Of a DNA stretch of 64,000 nt, positions 24,108-32,631 are shown piece after piece. Position numbers and translations under genes: made by a program. Below the pieces are notes generated by a model. It was given only the letters and a program-made list of their open reading frames with translations, made no database searches and was not told the origin of the DNA. The DNA is from Chloracidobacterium sp. (GTDB lineage: Bacteria > Acidobacteriota > Blastocatellia > Pyrinomonadales > Pyrinomonadaceae). The DNA lies in NCBI GenBank assembly GCA_016720705.1, contig JADKKB010000007.1, positions 1,674,001 to 1,738,000 on the forward strand. Direction: 5' to 3'. How positions within the stretch are numbered: position 1 is the first letter of the stretch; every line of letters starts with the position of its first letter.

Positions 24108-25520
24108 CTATCTTCCGGAAATCGGTTCAGAACCAAAAATCAGAATGCCGTTAGGCGATGGGAGACAGATCGGAGCCGTTGTAACCGCATTCAGGGCATC
24201 GACCCGATTGAGACGTACGTTTCCCCAGGGCGGCAAGTCATTCCATCGTATGTCGATCGATGTTTCCTTGATATGATCCAGTATGCCGTGCGGCGTAAGA
24301 CACGCCGAAGTATACCGAGCTCGAACCAGTGCGGTGATCCCTGCGACGATCGGAGCGGCCATCGAGGTGCCGGACCAAACGCCATAGCGGCCTCCAGGCA
24401 GGGCACTCACGATATTCTCGCCCGGAGCTGAAACATCGACCCACGAGCGGTCATAAGACGAAAATGACGCCAACTCGTCGTATCTAGTACTAGCGGCGAC
24501 TGAGAGCATTCCGTCACGCTGTTCGGCAGCAGGGAAGACGGGTGTTGTATTCGCACCGTTGCCGGAGCTGACCGCGACTGCGAGCCGTCGTGTGCCGATC
24601 TCAGGAAATGTCGTTCCGGTCGCTGTCGAGCCCATGTCGACACAATCAAGCAGATCATGCAGCAATCTGACATCCTCAGGATAGCCCAGACTCAAATTTG
24701 CAACATCAGCCCCGTGAGCCGCCGCCCAGATCAGCCCGGCGGTGATCCGCCATAGTTCGCCCTCGCCGTCTATATTGAGAATACGGAGCGGCATTATCTT
24801 GGCGTCAGGAACGGTCATAGCAACGATGCCCGCAACGTGCGTACCGTGGCCGAAAGCCGGATCAACGCGAAGAACGCCGACCTCGCTTGGGTCATTGTCG
24901 CCATCAACGAAATCCCAGCGATCTGCGGGTGGAACGAGTTTACCGGCAAACGCCGGATGATTGAGGTCAATGCCTGTGTCGAGAACAGCGACTACGATCG
25001 GCGCCCCTATATCCTGGCCATTTACCACGCGGCGGCCACGCGTGCCGGCCGCGGCATATGCCTCGTTGAGATGGATTACGTCCGGAAACCACTGGCTTGC
25101 GTATCCCTTTGAACTACCGCCGACCGCCCAAGATCGCCCAACGGCCCACGAGCGGCCCTGTGTCCAGTTTAGCCCCGGACGCTCGACTTGGGATAGCTTT
25201 CGGTTCACCTCGGCAAACCTGATCCGACCATCGAGTGGCGTGGTCATCGCGGTGACAACCTGTGTCGGGGTACTGCCGTTTGTAATGTGTAAAAGGAAAA
25301 TGGCGGGAGATGCGACCTGCGAAAGCGGCAACGGGTCAAGCCCGTACTGAAGGGCGACTGCGGGCAGATCCGATACATTAATTAGCTGGACGATGACCTG
25401 ATCCGGCACGCAATTGCAGCCGGGAGTTCCGACTTTCTGACCGTTTGCCGATATGAAAGCTGCCGCCGCAAACGCCAGAAGCAAGATAAGTTGCACGATC
25501 CTTGAAATACTACAGGTCAT
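24108..25520 (-). CDS. Secreted subtilisin-like serine protease (S8 family)
   Basis: A 470-residue protease with a signal peptide (IVQLILLLAFAAAAFISA) and a pro-region of about 30-115. The catalytic triad is intact: Asp181 in AVLDTGIDLNH, His228 in GHGTHVAGIVA and Ser386 in SGTSMAAPIVAGI, with the oxyanion Asn321 in SSGNGANTTP. Between pro-region and catalytic domain an odd duplicated element RSWAVG-RSWAVG (123-134) may be a processing or binding site. The product is expected outside the cytoplasmic membrane. It is the last gene of the minus-strand group led by an ECF sigma factor and follows the CHAT-TPR gene by 92 bases. Its substrate is unknown. Confidence 0.92.
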   Translation of the reverse strand: MTCSISRIVQLILLLAFAAAAFISANGQKVGTPGCNCVPDQVIVQLINVSDLPAVALQYGLDPLPLSQVASPAIFLLHITNGSTPTQVVTAMTTPLDGRIRFAEVNRKLSQVERPGLNWTQGRSWAVGRSWAVGGSSKGYASQWFPDVIHLNEAYAAAGTRGRRVVNGQDIGAPIVVAVLDTGIDLNHPAFAGKLVPPADRWDFVDGDNDPSEVGVLRVDPAFGHGTHVAGIVAMTVPDAKIMPLRILNIDGEGELWRITAGLIWAAAHGADVANLSLGYPEDVRLLHDLLDCVDMGSTATGTTFPEIGTRRLAVAVSSGNGANTTPVFPAAEQRDGMLSVAASTRYDELASFSSYDRSWVDVSAPGENIVSALPGGRYGVWSGTSMAAPIVAGITALVRARYTSACLTPHGILDHIKETSIDIRWNDLPPWGNVRLNRVDALNAVTTAPICLPSPNGILIFGSEPISGR

Positions 25521-25612
25521 TACTGCCTCGCACAGGTCAAAATATCCGGGAATTACCCGCCATCATCACAGTGCGCCTAATTCTATCAAAAAGACATTTC
25601 CAAAAATTAATT

Positions 25613-28402
25613 TTATCGGCCGATCAATATAAACGGTGACCACAAATACGGATGATCACCGCGCTCGATCGCTATTAACTGAGAATGTCTGAGAGATGCG
25701 GCGGTGGTGGTGCCGCGTTGTATTTCGGTATAAAAATCGGTCATCAAACGTCCTGCCGCGGCATCGTTTACCGCCCAGAGGCTGACAATGAGCGATGATA
25801 CTCCCGCGGCGAGAAATCCGCGTGCAAGCCCGAGTATCTCGTCACCCGCAAAAACCTTGCTTAATCCAGTTTCGCACGCGCTGAGCACAACAAGCTCAGC
25901 CGAAAGTTCGTGTTTACAGATATCGCGAACTGTTAGGCGTCCATCTGCCAGATGCAGACTCGAAAAAAGCGGACTTTCAGCCCGAAACTGTCCGTGACAC
26001 GCGAGGTGAATAATGTCGGCAGCAGGTGCGAATCGATCGAAAGCCCGGACTGTCGCCTTCGGCCCTACAAATAACCGGGCTTCCGGTAGTATTTTGCCTA
26101 TCACCTTAATCTCGTCCTCAACTAGTGGAATCCGTTCGTCAGCGAAGCCCATCAAAAGAGCATTTTTCAGGCGGTACGACGTGCGATCGCCAAGTTCGGC
26201 CCAGACCGCCGAACTTGGGGCGTAGCTTACCTCAAATCTTTCGACGAGATACTGCTCTCCATCAAAAAGTGCGTGAAACGGGACATAATTCAGCGTACCG
26301 ACCGGCACGATGACCAAACGAGTACCGCCGATTGCCGGACCTAGAGGGCGAATGAGCAAGTTGTACAACTTCCTGAGTTGGGCTTCGGCACGCGACTGCA
26401 TTTCGGCGGCAAATCGAGCAATGTAGCCATACCGCATCGTCCCGAATTGAAAATGCAGATCTTCAACTGTCGTAATGACTGCTGCTGCTGAGGCAATGTC
26501 GCGAAAAAACTCTACCTTTCCATTAAATGCGACGAACGCGGAAAATTGCCCGGCGATCTCGATAAATTCTACCAACGCCGTGGAATTGCCCAGTTGCCGC
26601 AACAATTTGGCGGCCGAGAACCTTGAATTACGGCCGTTCTCGTGTGCGACCGCAACGCTTGAGATCTGACGCGTAAGTTTGCTTATCAGACCTTCGCGTT
26701 CATCGACCGCGCGTCTGATATCAGCCACTTCGTCGGCTTCGGCGCGGTCGAGACGTTTATAGTATGTGTTAAGTTCCTCCCGAACGTCATCGAGTCGACG
26801 GTCGAGATCACCTACATATCCTGAGCCCTTCTTGCGGCGCCCAATCGAATCTGCTAGCGATCGTGAACGCCCACTTTCAACTATGCGAAAAGCGTCTTTT
26901 ATCCGATCTCGTCGTAGATATAGACGAGCGAGAGCGTCGTACGGTCTTAAACGGGCGGCAAGAAACGCCATTCCGAATTCTTCGGATGCGAGCGGTGCTC
27001 TCAGCTTTTCGACGATCGCGATCGCCATTTTGAATTTTCGCTCTCCATCAGGATGGTTCCCGGCGTCGACGTCTATTTCACCAAGAAGGGTCAGGGCTCG
27101 CTGCCGAACGTCCGGATGCCGCAGGCGAATGGCGTCGTCGAGAACCTGTCGAAACACTCTTGCCGCATTGTCAGCTTCACCGCGTTGCCCGATAGCTTCA
27201 CCGGCAAGAATGGCGGCCGCCAACCCGAGGCGCGGATTAGTGGTTTTTGTCAGGAGTTCGCGGGCCATCTCCGCATTCCTCAACGCGGTTACGTGATCGC
27301 CGCTGCGGAGTGCGATATTCGCAGTTTCCAAACGAGCCAAGGCGGTACCTGAATCGTTGCCTTCGGCCTCAAACAGCTTGAGTGCACGGCCGATCTGTTT
27401 TTTAGCCGTTCTTATATCGCCGGTTGCGTAGACCGCTCGTGCGTAATTTATCCTGGCACGCGACTCTTCAGACTGGAGTTTGAGTCGGCGAAGCTCTCCA
27501 CATACATCCCTGTATATGCCAACCGCCTCGATATTAAGGTTAAGCTCAGCATAAATGTCAGCGATCTCAAGGTCGGCGATAGCCGTTTGATGCGGCATAT
27601 CGAGCATTGCAAACTTGCGGCGAGAGAGTTCAAGATGCCGCAATGCGTCGCCATATCGCCCGCGAAAAAGGGCGAGGTTTCCCATACTTGCCTCGACCTC
27701 GGCCTCGGTGACCAGCATTCCCGCACCTATAGCTGTCGCCCGGGCGGCTTTGTAAAATCGGGCAGCGCGGTCAAAATCGTTGAGTTCGGCGTATGTGTTG
27801 GCTAGTCCATTTTCGGCCATCGCCTGCCACGAAGGTTCGCCGGCGACAATAAAGCGCCTTCGGGCTGAGGCACAATAGCCCTCGGCGTCGGCGTGCTTGC
27901 CGCGACGCGAGACGATGTTGCTCAGATTCATCTCGATCTTTCCGGCAGCAAGCTGATCTCCGCTATCGACAAGGACAGGGATTGCCGCGAGACCCGTGTC
28001 GAGAGCTTCGTCATATCGCGAGAGCATTGCCAAGGCGAGCAGTTTTGACACCTTTACACGAGCCGCTTCAGTATCGCGGCCGAGGTTCAAAAATACTGAT
28101 ATCGCGACTTCAAGCCGCTCGACCGCGTTTTCGAATCTTCCGCGCGTTATAGCCGCAATACCGTCCGTCCACTTTAGGTTTGCCAGAACGTCATCAGTGC
28201 GATGAGCCTTGTAAATGCAGCGAAGAGCGGAGGCCGAACGTTGTACCCGCGACGGGTCGCTCGACCAACTCGAGATGCAGAGCTCTCTGATCTCGTCGGA
28301 CAGACGCCCCGCCGGATCGTTTGCGGCACTCAACAGCAGACGCAGTCGGTCGGCGTCTGACCCGGCGCTTATGATTTGTTCCGCAAGGCAGCTTTCAGTC
28401 AT
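25613..28402 (-). CDS. TPR-repeat protein with C-terminal CHAT cysteine peptidase domain
   Basis: The 929-residue product has no signal peptide and so is probably cytoplasmic. Residues about 1-480 are tetratricopeptide-like helix pairs, for example RGRFENAVERLEVAISVFLNLG and YAELNLNIEAVGIYRDVCGELR. A coiled linker of about 510-570 follows (LDRRLDDVREELNTYYKRLDRAEADE). The CHAT domain (caspase-HetF-associated-with-TPR, separase-like clan CD) fills about 600-929 with the catalytic dyad intact: His803 in HLACHGQ and Cys843 in VLSACETGL. CHAT peptidases cut a partner protein upon activation; the target here is unknown. The gene lies between an intrinsic terminator (28425-28457) and the subtilase gene, and belongs to the sigma-factor-led group. 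Confidence 0.93.
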   Translation of the reverse strand: MTESCLAEQIISAGSDADRLRLLLSAANDPAGRLSDEIRELCISSWSSDPSRVQRSASALRCIYKAHRTDDVLANLKWTDGIAAITRGRFENAVERLEVAISVFLNLGRDTEAARVKVSKLLALAMLSRYDEALDTGLAAIPVLVDSGDQLAAGKIEMNLSNIVSRRGKHADAEGYCASARRRFIVAGEPSWQAMAENGLANTYAELNDFDRAARFYKAARATAIGAGMLVTEAEVEASMGNLALFRGRYGDALRHLELSRRKFAMLDMPHQTAIADLEIADIYAELNLNIEAVGIYRDVCGELRRLKLQSEESRARINYARAVYATGDIRTAKKQIGRALKLFEAEGNDSGTALARLETANIALRSGDHVTALRNAEMARELLTKTTNPRLGLAAAILAGEAIGQRGEADNAARVFRQVLDDAIRLRHPDVRQRALTLLGEIDVDAGNHPDGERKFKMAIAIVEKLRAPLASEEFGMAFLAARLRPYDALARLYLRRDRIKDAFRIVESGRSRSLADSIGRRKKGSGYVGDLDRRLDDVREELNTYYKRLDRAEADEVADIRRAVDEREGLISKLTRQISSVAVAHENGRNSRFSAAKLLRQLGNSTALVEFIEIAGQFSAFVAFNGKVEFFRDIASAAAVITTVEDLHFQFGTMRYGYIARFAAEMQSRAEAQLRKLYNLLIRPLGPAIGGTRLVIVPVGTLNYVPFHALFDGEQYLVERFEVSYAPSSAVWAELGDRTSYRLKNALLMGFADERIPLVEDEIKVIGKILPEARLFVGPKATVRAFDRFAPAADIIHLACHGQFRAESPLFSSLHLADGRLTVRDICKHELSAELVVLSACETGLSKVFAGDEILGLARGFLAAGVSSLIVSLWAVNDAAAGRLMTDFYTEIQRGTTTAASLRHSQLIAIERGDHPYLWSPFILIGR

Positions 28403-28424
28403 CGGATCGTTCGATTATATAACT

Positions 28425-28457
28425 AAAAAGCGACCGGCCGCTCTTACGGCCGATCGC
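28425..28457 (-). terminator. Intrinsic terminator or attenuator before the CHAT gene
   Basis: On the minus strand GCGATCGGCCG (28457-28447) pairs with CGGCCGGTCGC (28440-28430) through ten Watson-Crick pairs and one G-U pair, with a TAAGAG loop, followed at once by TTTTTAG. It sits between the 164-aa gene and CHAT-TPR, so much of the sigma-factor transcript should stop here; CHAT expression would need read-through or its own promoter. Confidence 0.85.
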
Positions 28458-28485
28458 ACAAGGGATGGGCGAAGATATTGCCCAC

Positions 28486-28980
28486 TCACACGAACTCGAT
28501 ATTTTCGACCACCAATTCGCTGCTTCTGCCGGTGATTACGATGGTATAGGTTCCCGCATTCACGGAATCAATTCTGAATCCGCCTTCGTCGTCAACTACC
28601 GCTGTCGTTGAGGAGTTAACTCCCGTGAGCACGACCTCGCCCGGCCCTAGACCGCCGAGGATCTGCCCGCGTATATCAAATCCTCTTGCACCACTCGTTA
28701 CGCGAAGATCGATCGCATACTCACCCGCGTCAAACCACATTTGTCTTGCCTTCCCACTCGATGCTGAGCGTTCGCCAAATGCGGCACGATCGGGCACGAG
28801 GTCCACCTTGAGGGCGGCAACAAGACGTTGGACAAGCGTCGGCTTGGGTTCAGCGGCACGTGTGCGAAAAAGATCGCTAACATATTTGAGCGCATCTGCC
28901 GGAGCGTCGATCGATGTGTCGGCCTGCATCCGTCTGATGATGTGTTCGAGTTTTTGCTCCAAAGGGCTATTCATTACCAT
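28486..28980 (-). CDS. 164-aa protein beside ECF sigma factor, beta-sandwich C-terminus
   Basis: No named family is recognised. The N-terminal half is helical (PLEQKLEHIIRRMQADT ... ALKYVSDLFRTRAAE), a layout compatible with a short anti-sigma-like or adaptor helix bundle. The C-terminal half, about 85-164, looks like a carboxypeptidase-regulatory-like beta sandwich (FDIRGQILGGLGPGEVVLTG ... GGFRIDSVNAGTYTIVITG). There is no membrane segment. An alternative TTG start lies at 28995, but ATG 28980 has a better-spaced purine-rich site (GAGA). The gene follows the sigma factor by about 70 bases and is followed by a terminator. A role in controlling the sigma factor is inferred only from position. 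Confidence 0.6.
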   Translation of the reverse strand: MVMNSPLEQKLEHIIRRMQADTSIDAPADALKYVSDLFRTRAAEPKPTLVQRLVAALKVDLVPDRAAFGERSASSGKARQMWFDAGEYAIDLRVTSGARGFDIRGQILGGLGPGEVVLTGVNSSTTAVVDDEGGFRIDSVNAGTYTIVITGRSSELVVENIEFV

Positions 28981-29049
28981 TGTTTGCGTTCTCAAACGCT
29001 CGCTCCACCCAAACAGTGTGTCTAAATCTCCAAAAAAGACAGGATCTCT

Positions 29050-29658
29050 TTAAGACGACAATAACTTTTCCAGTTTTTTCAGACACCGTGACCGCATCGG
29101 GCTGATGCTGGTCTCGCCGACATTGATCGCGGCAGAGACCTCGACATAACTTGCCGCCGGATCACGAAGATAGATCATCGACAATATCTTTTGACATCGT
29201 TCCTCGAGTGATAACAACGCGGTTCGGATCAGATGCTGTTCTTCGACCTCGATCAACATATCGTCAGCCAACGGCGATACGTCACGCAGGTTTGCCATTT
29301 CCGCTTCCATTTCCTCTTCGGTTTCGGGCGAATAATGGCCTTTGCCGCTTCGAACGATGGCCCACGTTTTGAATTTTGCAGTTGTCACCATCCACGAACG
29401 TATTCGGTCAGGTTGTTCGATGTCATCGATTTTTTGCAAAAGCGTAAGAAAAACTTCCTGAAAAACGTCTGCCGCCTGTTCGTCGTTGAGTCCGGCACGA
29501 CGAGGTATAGCGAAGATCAATCGCTGATACCTAGTCACCAATTGATCCCAAGCTGTCTGATCGCCGTTTCGACACGATCTGACCAACTCGGCGTCGTCGA
29601 GGTCGACCGCCCGAGAACTCAGAACTAGTTTAGATCTGTTGTATGATTCAGAACTCAC
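29050..29658 (-). CDS. ECF-type sigma-70 family RNA polymerase sigma factor
   Basis: A 202-residue alternative sigma factor. Region 2 is seen in LVTRYQRLIFAIPRRAGLN and EQAADVFQEVFLTLLQKI (about 40-75). The linker is longer than usual (about 95-135, rich in Glu). Region 4 is LEERCQKILSMIYL and the helix-turn-helix SYVEVSAAINVGETSISPMRSRCLKKL at about 150-198. The start is GTG, since no ATG is available. It heads a minus-strand group with the 164-aa protein, CHAT-TPR and subtilase. No classical zinc-binding or membrane anti-sigma gene is adjacent, so control may run through the 164-aa protein or through proteolysis; this is inference. Confidence 0.92.
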   Translation of the reverse strand: MSSESYNRSKLVLSSRAVDLDDAELVRSCRNGDQTAWDQLVTRYQRLIFAIPRRAGLNDEQAADVFQEVFLTLLQKIDDIEQPDRIRSWMVTTAKFKTWAIVRSGKGHYSPETEEEMEAEMANLRDVSPLADDMLIEVEEQHLIRTALLSLEERCQKILSMIYLRDPAASYVEVSAAINVGETSISPMRSRCLKKLEKLLSS

Positions 29659-29908
29659 TTAAAATGATATTGTGTTATTGATCACCATTTGGCAATTCAC
29701 ACCAGCAATCGCGTCGTGTAATAAGCTTATACCTTCGCTATTCGAAACTCGCTTTGGAGTCTAAACGGAATCGTGTTATCCGATGTTGATCTACCAAGGC
29801 TTATACAACGGTTTTTGCGCATTCGACGCTTGTGATAAGATTTCGTTCTTGCTTCTATAAGCAACGCTTACAGGTAAGTTCGCTTGGCCGGACTCCGAAT
29901 GGACAAAT

Positions 29909-31207
29909 ATGGATAAGTTTAAGGTTCGTGGTGGTAATCCGCTACGCGGAAAGATCGAGATCAGCGGTGCGAAAAACTCCGCATTGCCGTGCCTCGCAGC
30001 AACTCTGCTGACGGCCGAGACCGTAATCCTTCACAATGTACCGTACGTTAAGGACCTGATCACTCAGCGGCGTCTGCTAGAGGATCTCGGAGCGACGGTT
30101 TTAACACCGGAGTTGCGTACGCACAAGGTCAACGCCGGAAACGTGCAGGTCTTTGAGGCGCCATACGAACTCGTTAAGACGATGCGGGCAAGCGTATTGG
30201 CTCTCGGGCCTTTGCTTGCCAGATTTGGCCAGGCCAAGGTCAGTTTGCCCGGCGGTTGTGCCATCGGTACACGCCCGATCGACCTCCATCTCAAAGCTTT
30301 CGAGCAACTCGGCGCGGTCGTCTCGCTCGAGTCGGGCGATGTGGTCGCCCGAGCGCCGAAAGGGCGTCTCATCGGCAACACCGTAGAATTTGAAAAGGTC
30401 ACCGTCACCGGAACTGAAAATGTGATGATGGCCGCCTCGCTGGCGATCGGCAAAACTATAATAAAAAATGCCGCTCAGGAACCTGAGATCGACGACCTTG
30501 CCGAATTGCTTAACAAGATGGGAGCACGCATCAAGGGTGCCGGCACGCCAGTCATCGAGATCGAGGGTGTCGAGTCGCTCGGCGGTGCCGAACATACGAT
30601 CATCCCTGATCGTATCGAGGCCGGAACGTTCATTGTCGCCGCTGCGATTACGGGCGGTGAGATCGAGATCAAAAGCTGTCGTCCGGAGCATCTCACGGCA
30701 GTGATCGAAAAACTCCGTGCTGTCGGCGTGATCATCGATGAGTTAAATCAGAGCACGCTGCACGTTCGCGTTGGCCCCGACGGCCTCAAGGCGTGTGACG
30801 TGACGACCGAGCCTCATCCGCTCTTCCCGACCGATATGCAAGCCCAATATATGGCCCTTATGACCCAGGCCGACGGCACATCGACGATCACCGAAACGAT
30901 CTTCGAAAATCGGTTTATGCACGCGTCCGAATTGATCCGTATGGGAGCTGATATTCATATTTCGGGTAATACTGCCGTCGTGCACGGCAAAACGCCTCTG
31001 ATGGGTGCTCCGATCATCGCGTCAGACCTGCGGGCGTCCGCGTCTCTGGTTCTGGCAGCACTTTGCGCGGGCGGCGAGACGGTCATTGATCGTGTTTACC
31101 ACATCGATCGCGGGTACGAGACCATTGTACGAAAGCTGCGAAGCCTCGGCGCAGACATCGAACGGATAACCGAGAGTTCGGCCATAGTCGCGCAATCTAA
31201 CGCGTAG
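29909..31207 (+). CDS. murA: UDP-N-acetylglucosamine 1-carboxyvinyltransferase
   Basis: MurA transfers enolpyruvate from PEP to UDP-GlcNAc, the first committed step of peptidoglycan synthesis in the cytoplasm. The 432-residue length is typical. The substrate Lys22-Asn23 lies in ISGAKNSALP, and the catalytic, fosfomycin-reactive Cys117 in LPGGCAIGTRPIDLHL is present, so fosfomycin sensitivity at the target is expected. Later landmarks are RIEAGTFIVAAAITGG and the C-terminal DLRASASLVLAAL with GYE. ATG 29909 is chosen because an ATG at 29899 runs into a stop after five codons. The divergent 250-base gap to the ECF sigma gene must hold promoters for both; I see no clear consensus in it. Confidence 0.97.
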   Translation: MDKFKVRGGNPLRGKIEISGAKNSALPCLAATLLTAETVILHNVPYVKDLITQRRLLEDLGATVLTPELRTHKVNAGNVQVFEAPYELVKTMRASVLALGPLLARFGQAKVSLPGGCAIGTRPIDLHLKAFEQLGAVVSLESGDVVARAPKGRLIGNTVEFEKVTVTGTENVMMAASLAIGKTIIKNAAQEPEIDDLAELLNKMGARIKGAGTPVIEIEGVESLGGAEHTIIPDRIEAGTFIVAAAITGGEIEIKSCRPEHLTAVIEKLRAVGVIIDELNQSTLHVRVGPDGLKACDVTTEPHPLFPTDMQAQYMALMTQADGTSTITETIFENRFMHASELIRMGADIHISGNTAVVHGKTPLMGAPIIASDLRASASLVLAALCAGGETVIDRVYHIDRGYETIVRKLRSLGADIERITESSAIVAQSNA

Positions 31208-31258
31208 CAGAGCCATTAACAAAATCGTTTGCTTGTGATTTAATTTAAGGACTAGGTT

Positions 31259-31609
31259 ATGAGCGTACAAGATTGCATCTTTTGTAAGATCTCAACCGGA
31301 GCGATTCCGGCGGAAAAGCTATATGAGGACGATACTTGTATTGCTTTCAATGATGTAAGCCCTCAGGCTCCGACCCATATCTTAATAATTCCGCGAGAGC
31401 ACATTGCTTCGCTCGATAAGGCCGAAGACAGTCACCGCGATTTGCTCGGAAAGCTAATGCTGGTTGCGGCCGAGATCGCACGTGAACGGGGTTTTTCGGA
31501 AGACGGTTATCGCGTTGTGATCAATACCAATGCCGACGGCGGCCAGACGGTATTTCACCTCCACGTTCATTTGCTCGGCGGCCGGCCATTTATCTTTCCG
31601 CCCGGATGA
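31259..31609 (+). CDS. HIT family nucleotide-binding protein (HinT-like)
   Basis: A 116-residue histidine-triad protein. The N-terminus CIFCKISTGAIPAEKLYEDD carries a pair of cysteines common in bacterial HIT proteins; the histidine triad is FHLHVHLLGGR near residues 98-108. HinT enzymes hydrolyse purine phosphoramidates and related adducts in the cytoplasm. An AGGA ribosome site lies shortly before the ATG. It follows murA by 51 bases on the same strand. Confidence 0.95.
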   Translation: MSVQDCIFCKISTGAIPAEKLYEDDTCIAFNDVSPQAPTHILIIPREHIASLDKAEDSHRDLLGKLMLVAAEIARERGFSEDGYRVVINTNADGGQTVFHLHVHLLGGRPFIFPPG

Positions 31610-31642
31610 GTTCCGCTGTCATTTATAGATCTATAGTTTTGT

Positions 31643-32500
31643 ATGAGGAATTTCTTTCCAGCCATCATTTTGCTCTCGATGCTTGCCGTCCAGTTTGGAT
31701 GTTCGGGCAACGCGTCTAACACGGCGAACGCCGACGCCAATGCCAATACGGCAAAGGTATCGCCGTATGCCCATATTACTGACCCCAATGCGGCACTTGC
31801 CGAAGGTGATCAGTTATTGGACAACAACCGGACCGAGGACGCGATCGAAGCCTATAAGCAGGCCGTCACGCTCAATCCCGATTTTGCCGAAGCTTACTTT
31901 AAGATGGGCATTGCCTATGCATTGATCGAGTCCGAAATGCAGCGATCCGGGGCAAACATTGAAACATCGGCCAACGCGGGCAAGGACAAGGTCGTCAAGA
32001 CAAACTCGCAAAAGGCATTTGAACGTGCGATCGAGGCGTACAAAAAGGTGATCGCGGCAAATTCGAAAGATGATGTTGCCCAGTTTAACCTCGGGCGGGC
32101 ATATAATAAGCTGAATAAAGATGAAGAGGCTGAAACCGCCTTCAAGCAAGCTGTCAAACTCAAGCCGGACGACACCGAGTATCAAACAGAATACGGCTCG
32201 ATCCTCATCAAACTCGCCCAATACCGCGATGCTCTTGCTCCGTTAAAGAAAGCTCTGGAGCTTGACGCTGAGAATTCCCGGGCGGCAGATCTGCTCGAGG
32301 ATGCCGAGGCCGGCACTAAGCGAGTAGACTTTGTTCAAAGGGACGATTCTAATACAAAGCGTTCCAATTCAAACACTGCGGCCAACGCGAATACGGCTAG
32401 CAACAGCAATACGGCGACCAAACCGAGTAATTCCAATACTAAGGTGCAACGTGACGAACCGCGGGAGAAAAAACCCGAGAGGCCGTCAATTAAGCCGTAG
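31643..32500 (+). CDS. TPR lipoprotein with Asn/Thr-rich tail
   Basis: This 285-residue protein has a lipoprotein signal (FFPAIILLSMLAVQFGC, Cys20) followed by an Asn/Ala/Thr linker. TPR units begin near residue 52 (ALAEGDQLLDNNRTEDAIEAYKQAVTLNPD), and two further units are around 125-160 and 165-195, the latter with FNLGRAYNKLNKDEEAETAF. The C-terminal 60 residues are low-complexity Asn/Ser/Thr/Lys (for example SNTAANANTASNSNT). It is likely an envelope scaffold protein. The gene continues the plus-strand series after HIT with 33 bases between. Confidence 0.82.
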   Translation: MRNFFPAIILLSMLAVQFGCSGNASNTANADANANTAKVSPYAHITDPNAALAEGDQLLDNNRTEDAIEAYKQAVTLNPDFAEAYFKMGIAYALIESEMQRSGANIETSANAGKDKVVKTNSQKAFERAIEAYKKVIAANSKDDVAQFNLGRAYNKLNKDEEAETAFKQAVKLKPDDTEYQTEYGSILIKLAQYRDALAPLKKALELDAENSRAADLLEDAEAGTKRVDFVQRDDSNTKRSNSNTAANANTASNSNTATKPSNSNTKVQRDEPREKKPERPSIKP

Positions 32501-32631
32501 GCCCGAACAGCACCATTTGGTGCGAAATTACACATTTCCGGTCGTATGTGTGTCAACTTGACATTCTCGTCGGTAAACTTCAGATTAACCTTATGGTTAC
32601 GGGTTAGCTCGCCGGGCCACAAGGTTTTTCT

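Noticed and set aside
29659..29908. Promoter for murA and the ECF sigma gene
   Set aside because: TAAGAT and TATAAG hexamers occur, but none has an acceptable -35 at 16-18 bases. I cannot support a specific site.
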